Positions 23,491 through 35,163 of a stretch of DNA of 64,000 nucleotides are shown here, in pieces. Location of the stretch: positions 372,001 through 436,000 of the forward strand of contig JAJJXM010000026.1 in NCBI GenBank assembly GCA_024516155.1. Reading direction: 5' to 3'. Below the pieces are notes generated by a model. That model saw nothing but the letters and a program-made list of their open reading frames with translations. It was not told where the DNA came from and did not search any database. Source of the DNA: Pyronema omphalodes. Lineage: Eukaryota; Ascomycota; Pezizomycetes; Pezizales; Pyronemataceae. Positions within the stretch are counted from its first letter, which is position 1. Each line of letters begins with the position of its first letter. Made by a program: the position numbers and the translations under genes.

Positions 23491-23880
23491 TCAATAAAAA
23501 TATTTTCCATTTACTTTTCTATCCACGTGATACCACTTCAGCTTGCCCGCAAAGAGCCATCGCGTGAAATCTGGGACCCCTGGTTGTCTGTTGTATCTCA
23601 ACGTCATCATGCTTAACCCGCCTGCAGGTACGACAGGGGCTAATTGCTCAATGTCAAACTTTGTTCTGGGCTGTGCTTCAAATATCACTCGTTAATCCTC
23701 TCTGATCAATACGATCAAGTTGGATGTCCTTCAAACACCCACTGCATACAACCAGTATTCCTCTCATTGCCGCAATTATGTAAAGCTGGGTCACCATGCA
23801 TTTCTGATGACTGGTATTTCAAACTACCATATTCCCTGGGCCTCTTATACTTGAGGACTTATGATCTCCAGGAACTATAG
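23491..23880 (-). pseudogene. Candidate decayed ORF
   Basis: A - strand frame at 23491-23688 reads protein-like, including TKFDIEQLAPVVPAGG and GVPDFTRWLFAGKLKWYHVD. The upstream part in a neighbouring frame has CSGCLKDIQLDRIDQRG before a stop. The two join only by a frameshift. There is no recognised domain and no good start codon, so a broken gene or transposon relic is inferred at low confidence. Confidence 0.28.
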
Positions 23881-24544
23881 GATGAGATGCAATTGAATAC
23901 ATAGCTGTTGTTAATTCGAGTTGATATCGAGGATTAACTCATGTATTCCACGCTTCAAGCGGTAGATATGTAGGCCCCGAAGGCTTTACAGGGATGCGCT
24001 TCGGTGTCACGCATATTTCCGACCCTGTATGACGCCCATCCAGCAACCCAAATTCCGGGTTGTCGTCGCGCGGGCACCGAGAGCATATGAATGTAAAATA
24101 GATGTTGCACATACCAGTTACCAGTGATCTATCGAGAATTGCTCGACTGAGAAGGCAATGGCATTCGTGTTTTCATTGATTCAATGCCCCTATCATACTC
24201 TGAGGTTCAGGAACAGTATGAACGAAACAAATGAATTCATTCAATGCATCAAATGGCAGAAAGCCTCGGATGCAACATTTATGGCGCCGTTCACTCATGT
24301 ACAGTGGAACTACGCTGATAAATCCAAAGTCGCTTTATGTCAACCTCGTGCAGGGAAGGGAGCTCGGAACAACCGCAAGCTAGCGGCTCCCCTGGAATAG
24401 GGTTCAATTCCCCTCCACTTTTCACGCTAGATAGTCACGTGTACGGCATTGCAGAAAGGAAAAAAATTATCCGCCGCGCGCTCGCAGCGTACCCGTTCGA
24501 TTCTCACCAGTTTCCCAACTGTCGGCGAGCGCACCACCACAACA

Positions 24545-27500
24545 ATGCCTTCGAAAACCGGTGCAACAGTCAAGCCGAGAACCACGTTTGATACTCTCAA
24601 ACGTGAACACCTCTTCAAAAACCCACCGAAGGATAAAACTGCGTTCCCGGCGCTCACCGAAGCTGTCAGACCTCATGTCGACTCGTTTAATGCCGTAACG
24701 GAGGAGGGTGGTTTCTTGGATCTTGCTCGCAAGGACATTGGAATCAAGAGTGTTTTTGACGGAGCCTCCCCGACCAAAGGAAACAAGATCTCTTGTAGGT
24801 TTGACGCGGAATTGGGGAATTGAAGGAATTCAAGGCTGATGAGCTCTCAGTGCGCGTTGACAAGATCTTCGTCGGAAAGCCTTTGATTAGCTCTCGCGAC
24901 AAGCAGACTTTGAAAAGAGAGATTTACCCCGCCGAGGCCAGAGAAAGACATACCACCTACCGTGGAAAGCTTACAGTTCGTGTTGGATACAAGGTTAACA
25001 ATGCCGAGTGGTCATGGGTTGACCGTGAATGCGGTAATTTGCCGATTATGCTTCGGGTATGATTCTTCGCAATTGATCTAGGCTCAAGGTGCTAAATAGC
25101 TTCTAGTCAAACAGATGCCACTTGGAGGGAATGTCGCCATACGACCTCATTCAACACAAGGAGGAGTCCGAGGAGCTTGGAGGTTACTTCGTCGTGAACG
25201 GTATTGAGAAGATTATTCGTCTATTGATTGTCCAGAGACGAAACCATCCTATGGCTATTATCCGTCCTTCATTCACCAAGAGAGGAAAGTCCTACTCGAA
25301 CTTCGGAGTACAGATCAGATGTGTTCGCCCCGACCAGACCTCGCAGACCAACGTTCTTCACTACCTTAACGACGGAAACGTTACATTCAGATTTTCATGG
25401 AGAAAGAACGAGTACTTGGTACCGGCGGTTATGATTTTGAAGGCGCTTTGCGAAACCAACGACCGCGAAATTTTTGACGGTCTTCTTACTATGGCGGACA
25501 GAGAGAATACTTTCTTGACTGATCGTGTGGAACTTTTGCTACGAACATACAAGGCCTACAACCTCTACTCGCGGACGGAAACCCTTCAGTACCTTGGAGA
25601 GAAGTTCAGAATTGTCATGCGCGTTGCCGCTGACATGACCGATGCTGAGGTCGGAGTTGAGTTTTTGAGGAGGATTGTCTTGGTGAACTTGGAGGACGGC
25701 AAGGACAAGTTCCGTATGATGCTCTTCATGATCCGGAAATTGTACGCCTTGGTGGAGGGAAGCTGCGCACCTGATAACCCCGATGCAGTCCAGCACCAGG
25801 AGATTTTGCTTGGAGGTTTCTTGTACGGACAGATTATCAAGGAAAGAGTGGAGGAGTACCTCGAGAACGTTGCATCAGAGATTAGACGGCAGGTTACCAG
25901 AGGAGGCACAGTTGATTTCAACAACAAGGACCACCGAGTAAAGGTGTTCAACAAGGTAAACGAGAATATCGGTACTGCATTGGAGTACTTCTTGTCTACC
26001 GGAAATTTGGCATCGCCCTCCGGTCTCGATTTACAGCAAGTTTCCGGTTTCACTGTCGTTGCTGAGAAGATCAACTTCTACCGTTTCTTGTCGCATTTCA
26101 GAATGGTGCACAGAGGTTCTTTCTTCGCACAGTTGAAAACTACCACCGTCAGAAGATTGCTACCAGAGTCGTGGGGTTTCCTTTGCCCTGTCCACACTCC
26201 TGATGGATCTCCTTGTGGTCTTCTTAACCATTTCGCACACAAGTGCCGCATCACTACTAAATGCCTAGACGTCTCCGGCGTACGACCTGCTCTTATCGCC
26301 CTCGGTGCCGTGTCCCCCAACCAGAGCCCCCGTCCGGCCAACGCCACCTTCAGCATTCAGCTCGACGGATGCATTGTTGGATGGACCTCTCCCAAGGAGG
26401 CCAAGGTCATTGCCGAAACTCTTCGATACTGGAAGGTTGAGGGATCCCATGATATTCCCGTTGACCTCGAGATTGGATATGTACCCGAATCTCGTGGAGG
26501 ACAGTACCCTGGAATTTTCCTCTTCTCGCAACAGTCCCGTATGCTCCGTCCCGTCAAGTACCTTCCCCTTGAGAAGGAGGATATCGTTGGACCCTTCGAG
26601 CAGCCATACATGAACATCGCCGTCACCGAAGCCGAGATCACCCCCGGTGAGAGCTCTCACGTTGAGTTCGATCCCACCAACATTCTCTCCATTGTCGCCA
26701 ACATGACTCCCTTCTCTGATTTCAACCAGTCTCCCCGTAACATGTACCAGTGCCAGATGAGCAAACAGACCATGGGAACTCCCGGAACTGCCATCAGATA
26801 CCGTACCGACAACAAGTCTTACCGTCTCCAGACTGGTCAAACTCCTGTTGTTAGATCCCCCCTGTACAACGAATATGGACTTGACAACTTCCCCAACGGA
26901 ATGAACGCCGTTGTTGCTGTCATTTCTTACACCGGATACGACATGGACGACGCTATGATAATCAACAAGTCGGCTATCGAGCGTGGTTTTGGTCACGGAA
27001 CTGTCTACAAGACTGAGAAGATTGGTTGGGAGACTGGAAAGGGCCGTGGAGGACCTAACGCCGAGATGGAATTCGGTTTCCACAACCGGGCACATCTCCA
27101 TGAGGTTGTATCTGGAATTACATCTTCGGAGAAGGCTTGGACTCAGGAGGAGAAGAACAAGGAGCTCAGGAAGCTTGGTCTCCGTGGAGAGTGGTTGGAC
27201 ACTGTTGACGAAGACGGTCTCCCCATTGTTGGACGCCTCGTCAAGAAGGGTGATGCTGTTGGTGTCTACCACGAGAAGCCTAGTGATCCTACTGCTCCCG
27301 TTGAGCACAAGGCTTTCTTGTACAAGGGAGACGAAGACGCCTACATTGAGGAGGTCCGATTATTGCGTAAGTCTTCTTCGCCTCCGTAAACATTAACGAT
27401 TACTAACATTAATCTTAGCCAACGACTCTCCCGACAAGGGTATGCAGATGTTCAGCATCAAGTATCGTATTGTCCGTTCCCCCAACATTGGAGACAAGTT

Positions 27501-28317
27501 CTCCTCTCGTCACGGACAGAAGGGAGTTTTGTCCCAGAAGTGGCCTTCAATCGATATGCCCTTCACCGAGTCAGGAATGCAGCCCGACATTATCATCAAC
27601 CCCCACGCTTTCCCCTCTCGTATGACAATCGGTATGTTCGTGGAGTCATTAGCCGGAAAGTCCGGAGCTCTCCACGGAATCGCCCAGGATTGTACCCCCT
27701 TCAAATTCTCTGAGGAGAACACCGCTGCCGACTATTTTGGCCACCAGCTCAAGGAAGCCGGTTACAACTACCACGGAAACGAGCCTATGTACTCTGGAAT
27801 CACCGGAGAGGAGCTTCAGGCGGATATCTACATTGGAGTCGTCTACTACCAGCGTCTTCGTCACATGGTTAACGACAAGTTCCAGGTCAGAACCACTGGA
27901 AAGATCTCAGAGCTTACACACCAGCCTATTAAGGGACGTAAGAAGGGAGGTGGAATTCGTGTCGGAGAGATGGAGCGTGATTCCTTATTGGCCCACGGAA
28001 CCGCATTCTTGCTTCAGGACCGTCTTTTCAACTGCTCAGACTACTGTCAGACCCCTATTTGCAGAGGATGTGGTTGCTTCTTATCAACTATGTCTACTGT
28101 TAGAAAGATGGGTGAGACTACGAGAATTAGGTGTAGACGCTGCGCCAAGCCCGCATCAGGCTTCGAAGATGAGAGCATCGTCTGGGAGGATGGTCACGGA
28201 TCACGATTTGTTGGTGGTGCCGACACTACCACTGTCGCAGTTCCTTACGTTCTTAAGTACTTGGATGTTGAGTTGGCGGCTATGGGTATTGCAATGAAGT
28301 TCAACGTCTCCCCATAA
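24545..28317 (+). CDS. RPA135: DNA-directed RNA polymerase I subunit RPA135 (RPA2)
   Basis: Exons are 24545-24794, 24851-25056, 25107-27366 and 27419-28317, giving 1204 residues, close to yeast A135. The first junction (GTAGGT to CTCTCAG) yields GNKISLRVDKIFVGKP, which aligns with the family. Polymerase I rather than II is shown by SNRCHLEGMSPYDLIQHKEE and by LIVQRRNHPMAIIRPSF. The hybrid-binding region carries GYDMDDAMIINKSAIERGFG near residue 762. The C-terminus has GDKFSSRHGQKG and a zinc site, CRGCGC (near 1120) paired with CRRC (near 1144). The protein forms much of the active-site cleft of the enzyme that transcribes the rDNA repeat in the nucleolus. RPP0 lies 1.4 kb upstream on the same strand, but nothing indicates co-transcription. 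Confidence 0.97.
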
Positions 28318-29958
28318 AGGAGCTAGCTACGAACTTTTGTGGGTGCGAAGGGGATGAAAATTGATTGACAATGTTCTGCGAAGCTTTGGGTAGATTTTTT
28401 TTTTCTTTGTTAGGTGTTAATATAAGGGCTCTTTTTGTATATCCATTGGTTGGAGGGGGATGATAGATAAAATTGGGGTAAGTGGACCGCGTGCGAGGTG
28501 TTTTTGGTTATTCTTTGCGCATACAAAAGTCGTGTAAATAGTTTTGCTTTTCTTTTGTTACATAGTTAGTATGAATTGATGAGAAGATGATTCCCACCAT
28601 GTTTATCTTTACTAGGGACTTTGATGTGAGGTCCTGAGGTACCGGGGACGGGGAGGGTGAATGAATTCAATGGCCGAATACTCGCGCATGGAGAAGCCCC
28701 GGCCGTCAGCGGTACTCGGGCGGCAATACTCGAGTCGCAATGTGATTTTTCTGACGACCAACAAACGCCACATAGAAACCTTCGGTATATCTTTCTCAGC
28801 ACCAGGAATCTCTCCAGAACGCTCACTTTACTGTATACCTCCCAATAGTTTGACGACAGCTCCTCATCAAGAACTCGTACCCGTGATTTATGTTTTCTAC
28901 AATGCTACCGACATCGATTGCCATTTACCCATCAGTAACCGGTTTGTATCCGAGTACAAATCCAGGTGATTTGCGTTACCATGAGCTGGTCGGTGGCTCG
29001 GTGTGACAGTTCAGTGTCTATCACCTAATGCAGTATCAACTCGTCCGCATTACCTCTTGACGCAGATCACTACCGATGGTCTCTACACCTGCCAGAGTCG
29101 CTCCAATGAGCTGTGGTATTAAGAAATACTAGTTTATATTCTTGCAAATGGTTGATGTCGAATTTTTTCTAAGGCTTAGTAAATCTCTTTTATCGTAGGG
29201 AATGCCAAAGCATTTTTGTATAACTATATCAAATCATCAAATATCACTACTATTCCCTTTTGCGGTAATTTTTGAAGCTCTGTGAAGCTCGCGAGGTCAA
29301 GGATTGGTATGTACTTCCACACAGAATTTATGTTTCTTCTATTAGTTATTGTTCCATCACAGTCTACGAAAATTCTGTGCTCGTTGGATAAATTCTTTTA
29401 TATTTCTTATGGAGGAAGAGTGGTCGGTGTTGTAGTGTTGTGTTGAGGCCTCATCCCCCTGTCACGCTACCCTGACTACATATGCACATCTTAGAGATGG
29501 GCGCCTAGCGTGTGACAGTAATGTAACGTAACGTAATGTCACGTATTGTTACAGTATCGTGGTCATCGTGACAGTATCGTGAATGCCAAGCTGCAGAATT
29601 TGAGGGTGCCAAGGCGCTAATATACACATATAAGGCGACAGATAGGGGTGTAGAGCTCCTCTCCACGTCTCCCGGGCTCCTCAGGGAGCGTCTAGGCTAG
29701 TCACGTGGTGGCGCCAGCTGAAGTTTGGTATGTAACGTTACATGCCAAGCTTACACCTTACGTTACAACTTTACCGTATCGTGCCCAACTTTACTGAAAA
29801 GTACCATCCCTAGCACATCTATGTCCGGCATCATAGCGCTTGGTTTGCGAGGCTGATAGCGTGCCCTAGAAGCGCCGTTGATTATCGCTTATAAGCCCCT
29901 GCTCGTCCCACGGCCTCAAGAACTCCGCACAGCCGTCCATCACAGCTCATCACCAGCT
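28318..29958. other. Intergenic spacer with small ORFs
   Basis: This holds the RPA135 3' flank and a + strand frame of 102 codons at 28661-28969 (MNSMAEYSRMEKPRPSAV) that I cannot support as a gene. It also has a cluster of TAACGTAACGTAATG-type words near 29520-29560 that partly recur inverted near 29727-29800. Confidence 0.35.
29510..29810. repeat. Imperfect inverted-repeat element
   Basis: Left sequences GTAACGTAACGTAATGTCAC, CAGTATCGTG and GAATGCCAAGCT are echoed in inverted order on the right by CATGCCAAGCTTACA, TTACGTTACAAC and CCGTATCGTG, around a centre near 29660. TGTAACGTTACA at 29731-29742 is itself a perfect palindrome. It may be a decayed MITE; boundaries are uncertain. Confidence 0.3.
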
Positions 29959-31113
29959 ATGCCGACTATGTCAGTAAAATCAACTACAAACGGCGGGGCT
30001 GATAAAAACTCCAAAATACCTCAGCCAAAGACTCGGATTTCCCACGCCCACAAGACCTCTCGAGAGATCCCAACAGCAGCCCTTCTCTTGCCGCTGCTCT
30101 CCATCTTCGGAGCTTACAAATTCATATTCTCTCCCATGAGTGCCTCCATCACGATACATATCACCTCCCTCTTCTCCAGTGGTCGGTTTTCATTCTCCTC
30201 CTCACAAGGAGATTCCTTAGGAGATCTACTCCAATCCCGGTTTACACCTTTCCCTTTATTCGACCTCATCCTAAACTACTTCACCTCCTTCTTCCACCCC
30301 TTAATATCGTGGATAAATCCCCCAGCAACCCTCTTTACTCTATACTTCCTCTCCCAACTTCTCCCTGTCTTTATCATTATAGCTCAACTCGAATCCTCCC
30401 GCCACCAAACCCCCGCTGTATTACGGTATCCAGCAGTTTGGAACATGATTCTTGTCCAACTCACCGGCTTCGCAACTGGAGCTCCAGCTTGGTATTTCTG
30501 CTCTCTGATCAAACCTGCAACAGGACCAGTAGATTCAGCTGCTATGGGTGCGGTGCTACCTGCCGTTATTTTGGGATATGGAACAGTTACGGCGATGATG
30601 TTTCTTCCGGGATTGGAAGCGACACATAAACAGTGGTGGTGTGCTGTATGGCAGTTTTGGCCGTTATATATTGCCGCTATTCAATGGATACTGGTATCCT
30701 TGGGAATTGGAAACTGGATAGCAAAACGTGGGCTCGGGGTGAAACAGGTTTGGAAAATCCTTACCGCTGTGGGTGGATTGGGACATTGGGGAATGATGTG
30801 GCGAGCGGGAATTCAGGAAGGAATATTCTGGATGCCGGAATGTCAAGCGGAAGCGGTTGTCAGTTTGGAGGGTGCTACGCGGTTGTTGATTTGGTGGGAC
30901 TTTTGGATCGGTGCTGTGGCGTCGGGGGTGTGGGCTTGGACGAGGTTGGGAAGCATGAAAGAGGGGACTAGCAGGGGAGCAATGGAGCAATTTGGGACTG
31001 CAATGATTTTGGGTGTGGGTCTGGTTGCGATTGGACCTATGGCAGTCATGGCGGGGCTAGAGTTGTGGAGGGAGGGTATTGAAGAGGAGAGGAAAAGGAA
31101 GGATGCGAAATAA
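29959..31113 (+). CDS. Multi-pass integral membrane protein, unrecognised
   Basis: A single-exon frame of 384 residues. The start is placed at the ATG in ATGCCGACTATG, because the open frame upstream of it begins without ATG. After about 30 polar residues there are seven or eight hydrophobic segments, including AALLLPLLSIFGAYKFIFS, LFTLYFLSQLLPVFIIIAQ, AVLPAVILGYGTVTAMMFL and IWWDFWIGAVASGVWAW. A Trp-rich stretch with HKQWWCAVWQFWPLYIAAIQ lies in the middle, and a Lys/Arg-rich tail (EEERKRKDAK) ends the protein. The layout resembles uncharacterised fungal integral membrane proteins found near secondary-metabolite clusters, but no cluster genes surround it here. A LINE fragment inserted about 35 bases past its stop codon and may now lie in its 3' UTR. 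Confidence 0.75.
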   Translation: MPTMSVKSTTNGGADKNSKIPQPKTRISHAHKTSREIPTAALLLPLLSIFGAYKFIFSPMSASITIHITSLFSSGRFSFSSSQGDSLGDLLQSRFTPFPLFDLILNYFTSFFHPLISWINPPATLFTLYFLSQLLPVFIIIAQLESSRHQTPAVLRYPAVWNMILVQLTGFATGAPAWYFCSLIKPATGPVDSAAMGAVLPAVILGYGTVTAMMFLPGLEATHKQWWCAVWQFWPLYIAAIQWILVSLGIGNWIAKRGLGVKQVWKILTAVGGLGHWGMMWRAGIQEGIFWMPECQAEAVVSLEGATRLLIWWDFWIGAVASGVWAWTRLGSMKEGTSRGAMEQFGTAMILGVGLVAIGPMAVMAGLELWREGIEEERKRKDAK

Positions 31114-31148
31114 AGGTGGATTTTAGTATAGCATTCAAGAGAACTTAC

Positions 31149-31637
31149 TACCAAGATGTACTTAAACCAGAAGCCTACTGTCGCTAGGACAGGACCAGGA
31201 CGAAGCAGAGAAATGGAGGACTTGCAACTTTTTCTAACTTTTTCTTTTACGACATCTTTTCCTTTGTATCACGAATGAAGAACAGGGAGAGGAGAGATGG
31301 GAAACCCAAGGAGTAGGGGACGGGTGTGTTTCTGTGATTTCTTATTTCCTTTGTTTTCCGTTACTTTTCTTATCATTGTCAGAGTTTTAGGCGGTGGAAA
31401 CTGGGGAAGAGTGGAGGAAAGATATTAGAGCGAACAGGGCTCACGGACACAACGACGAGATGGAAAGACACAGACAGGAAGACAAAGGCGACTACTGCCA
31501 GAAACTTAGATAGACCGCTCTGGGGCGTACCCAGTGACCATCGGAGTTACTCCTGATGGTTAGCATTGTACCACAAAGTAGTACCCGCCATAACCTTACG
31601 GTTGCAAGCGTGTATGACAAATAAATAAAATAAATAA
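31149..31637 (+). mobile_element. 5'-truncated LINE copy with target-site duplication
   Basis: This 489-base stretch matches, in reverse complement, the 3' region of the LINE at 62547-63040, including TTTCCTTTGTATCACGAATG and GACCGCTCTGGGGCGTACCC. It ends in an (AAATA)n-like tail. It is flanked by a perfect 13-base duplication, CAAGAGAACTTAC, at 31136-31148 and 31638-31650. This is the hallmark of target-primed reverse transcription followed by 5' truncation. Confidence 0.9.
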
Positions 31638-31650
31638 CAAGAGAACTTAC

Positions 31651-32634
31651 GGTTCCATTAATTTCACATCTATTCAGGAGAAAGAAATCGAAGCCCCACC
31701 CTCGTGATCAAAAGAAATTACAAAAGGAATAAAAAGAAAAAGGGAAACAGCAGTATATCTCCATGGTATTCTACTCTTTACAATTGCATATATCTGTTCA
31801 TTCTAGGAATTCTGGAATGACTTCCCGTGAAAGAGAACAGGAGGGAAGACGAACAGATTGTTGTTCTTGTCATTTTCTAGCACAGCGATATGATATAGTT
31901 TATATAATTCCCAGCTCCTTTGTTTAACATCCTTCCAGAATTCCTCTACGTTCTTTATTCTTTATTCATCTATTCTTGCTGCACTTGTCCTTGACAAGCT
32001 GTATTAGCCATAATTCCCGAACAAAAACACCTGTACGCAGGCGTCCTTTGACACTTCCATCAATGTCTCATTCTAAATTGCGAGAACTAGGTTCAGTTTC
32101 ATACCTCTTGCCCCGTGCTTCTTCTTGAAGCGTTCGACCCTTTTTTTTCAGGCAGCAGTTCCAGCGTCCAAGCCATGCGGAGTCCACACAGATCTCCGCG
32201 GGTTCCTCTCCTCCCAGAAGTATATCACCAGCAGGTTTTACGCCCATTCTTCTGGGTCTGTTCGAGTATACAAAAGTTTTTTTAATCAAAACTACCTCTC
32301 TACCAGTTACGTTAAAAGTGATAATGCATGATGCAATTAGCTATGTCGGCACGAGATCCAAAACACAAGCTGCTCCCCTGGATCAGTTATTACATGACAA
32401 ATTCCTTCCTATCTCAATTTCATTTATGTCCGCATGAAATATGTCTTGAAGTATGGTTCGGCTCATATGCGGGCACAATAACACAACCAAGGATTCTCCG
32501 CCAAAGATTCTGCATCCCGCGGAAAAAACGCGCTTTCCACCTGCACACCGCTACGATATCTCACACCAGCCATAACGCACTCAATCCGTCTTGTCAACGC
32601 GAAAACGACTGCAATTCCATCGGAGCCCATTATA
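31651..32634. other. Intergenic spacer holding a dispersed repeat
   Basis: Apart from the repeat at 31810-32055 there is a - strand frame of 73 codons at 32068-32289 that I do not support. The 120 bases before the next gene are moderately GC-rich and may hold its promoter. Confidence 0.35.
31810..32055 (-). repeat. Dispersed repeat, copy B
   Basis: Reverse-complement partner of the repeat at 14190-14400. This copy keeps a longer open frame on the - strand with NVEEFWKDVKQRSWELYKL and ENDKNNNLFVFPPVLF. It begins about 160 bases beyond the LINE fragment. Origin unknown. Confidence 0.55.
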
Positions 32635-35163
32635 ATGGAGGCGACAAGCCAGGAGGGGGGTCGAAATGATATTACAGACTCTGGTAAGTTCAAACTGGTC
32701 GCGTCGCGTCGCATTACGCGTCTCACCTGCATGCCACTGACGCCTCGATTTCTAGAAGAGATGCCTGTCGCCCAGCTCTCTGCGCGTTTAGATACCATTA
32801 CAACAGGCCTAATGCGCCTGAAATCGTTTGCACAACTTGTTCAAAATGAAGTTGAAGCCTTGAATAAAGAGGTTGATGTCATTCGCAAATTTATGCCTGA
32901 ATGCGAGGTTAATCGGAGCGCCAAAAAACGCAAACAACCGAGGAGGCCCAGTGACAATATTGCCGTGGCGCCAAAGAACCAAAATATCAGCGATGTTGGA
33001 ATCAGTGTAAAGAACGAAGAACCTTCTGAGAAGGAGAACAAGGTTCAAGACAGCCAGGAACCAGAGATAACGGACAAAGGAACGGAGAGTACCTCTAGCG
33101 AAGGTTCGGTTCGACAGCAAATCGCTAGGGAAATTTTGATGGGAAACAACAGAAATTCGGAATGTATGTGATCAAATTCTTGTGAGAAGATTGTTTCTAA
33201 CCCATCCTAGCCGAAACCTCCCAACATGTGTCCACCGCCTTATCCACTCGAACTCCCATTGCGGCCCCCGAACTCGTCGAGAATAGCGTTCAACAAACCA
33301 CCATTGCCCCCGCCCTTGATCCAGGCTCAGTGGACCTTGATATCGACGCCATACTGCGATCCCTAGGTGTTTCGGACCAGAATACATTGTCTGATACTTC
33401 TTTCGAAACAGCTGCTCATATCCCCGCTGTGGTAGCTTCACCAGTATATTCGTCCGAGTCAGCGCCAGTAGCACCTATGGCTATCGTTGGACATAGCCCG
33501 AAAGTGTCTTCTAAACAGCTACCAGCTCCGGACACAGCTGCCTTTTCACCAAAGACCTCTACCGCAAATTTACCTGCTTCGGATACAACTGTCCTGTCAT
33601 CCGACCAAAAGTTTTCAACTCCAGGATGTACTGTTTCGGATAAAATTACCGGTGAACCCAGCCAGACAGAGTCTTTCGCAGAAGACGTTATCCCGGGTAG
33701 ATCTTTTGTATCGCCCAATTCGAAGACATCCCCTACGAAACAACAAGCTTCAGACACCATTGTTGTTGCTTTTGGCCGACCAACCGCCGCAAACCCCTTT
33801 AAGCCTGCCTTTCACAAGCCTCAGAAAGCAATATGTAGTCGTGGCAAACGAAATGGGATGCGACCTACGAACCGCGCCAACGCCAGAAGAGTCATTGTCT
33901 CTGATGATTCAGACGAATCAGAAGTTCCAGGGGACAGACAAGATTCGTGCGACTCAGATACTATGATCATTCATTCGAAAACGTTAGCGGAGGAGCAAAG
34001 ACCCCACAGGAGTTTTTCAGTGTCCAGGAATGGCAATGAGTCTATGATAGATAACGAAGACGATAGTACTGGAAATTCTGATAGGAGCTCAGGTATGAAA
34101 ATTAAATGCCATACTTTGTCATGATGTGTAGTTGGATACTAACTGTATAAAAGTCGAAGCATCGGAGACTGGTGTTTATTTCGCAGCTGAGACGATAGAA
34201 GCGTTATTCAGTGTGAAGCATGTTGAAAATGAGGAAAGGGCCATCTGGACACTTCGCAGAAACTCGAAGAACAGAAAATACCCGATTTTGGTTGTTACCA
34301 ACGTACACAACTTCTACCGCGCATTTCCAATGCAATCAAGCGAGATACTGGATCTTTTTGAATTTGAAGCTTTGGGCGAGGGAATCCATTCAGGTAGATT
34401 CGAAATGGAAACGGTCGAGTTCCCTGTTTTCAATCACCAACGGGACAATCTCTATGAATATTGCGGGATCTATAAGTTCGGCGAGTGGCGGCCAGTTGAA
34501 GTACCTCAGTGGAAGACATTTACAAGTCCGGTTAAGGAATACTGGGCTAATTTCATTCGCACCACCAGTGCAGGAAGCGATATGCTAATGGACAAGTCCT
34601 TGAAAGGGTTGATACATTCGAATGATGATATCATTAGGCATTTTAATTCAGGAAAACTTCAGTTATCCAAAACTGAAATTCTATTCCATACCTACGAGCA
34701 AAAGATATACGACGAGCTTTTCGAATTGCAGGAAAAAAAGAAACCATCCTCTTTCCAACTCAACATAAAACGCTCAGCGCCATCTTCTACAGGATCTCCC
34801 AGTAGTGCGAAGCGCTTTAGAATCGAGGAGCAGTCAGCATCGGCTGGTTCGATTATTTTCGGCTCATCGGAGACTAGAAGTCCCCGGTTACGTCAATTCG
34901 CCAGCGATTCCGGCCGCGAAGTTCAATCTTTATCGCAGATAGCAGCCAGTCGCAGTAATATAGTTGTGGATTTGTCGTCGGGGGAAGAGAATGGACTTGT
35001 AGATTCTAAGATTAACAATTTTGGGCATGCAAAAGAGGCAGGGAAACATCTTACTGAGGTCATTATTGATGAGGACTTGTCTGTCGATGGAGATGAAGTG
35101 GTGGTAACCCCACGAAGGCGAGACCTAGTCCAAGTAACTATTTTGGATGAGGACGATGATTAG
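32635..35163 (+). CDS. Disordered Ser/acid-rich protein with a conserved central domain, unrecognised
   Basis: Predicted exons are 32635-32683, 32756-33163, 33211-34092 and 34154-35163, about 782 residues. The last acceptor lies just after a textbook TACTAAC branch point. The 72 bp first intron has no in-frame stop, so retention would also read through. Residues about 17-62 form a predicted coiled coil (LVQNEVEALNKEVDVIRKF), followed by a basic patch (KKRKQPRR) that could be a nuclear signal. A long Ser/Thr/Pro-rich region follows. Residues about 450-600 form the only globular-looking part, with AIWTLRRNSKNRKYPILVV, YEYCGIYKFGEWRPVEV and SPVKEYWANFIR. This recalls the DUF6697-type domains of fungal proteins, but I hold that weakly. 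The tail is acidic (LDEDDD). A nuclear role is inferred only from composition. Confidence 0.75.

Noticed and set aside
24340..24420. Possible Pol III gene: two stacked hairpins and a GGTTCAATTCC B-box-like word just upstream of RPA135
   Set aside because: The T-loop does not pair as a tRNA T-arm, no A-box lies at the right distance, and the region fits a promoter as well.
24795..24825. A 31 bp intron or a frameshift in RPA135
   Set aside because: The 56 bp intron 24795-24850 with acceptor CTCTCAG restores the frame and the expected family sequence.
26265..27308. 347-codon antisense frame inside RPA135
   Set aside because: Shadow of the biased codon use in the sense gene; antisense of a fully conserved protein.
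34093..34131. A 39 bp intron ending GTGTAG in the disordered nuclear-looking gene
   Set aside because: It leads to a stop; the acceptor at 34153 after TACTAAC restores the frame.
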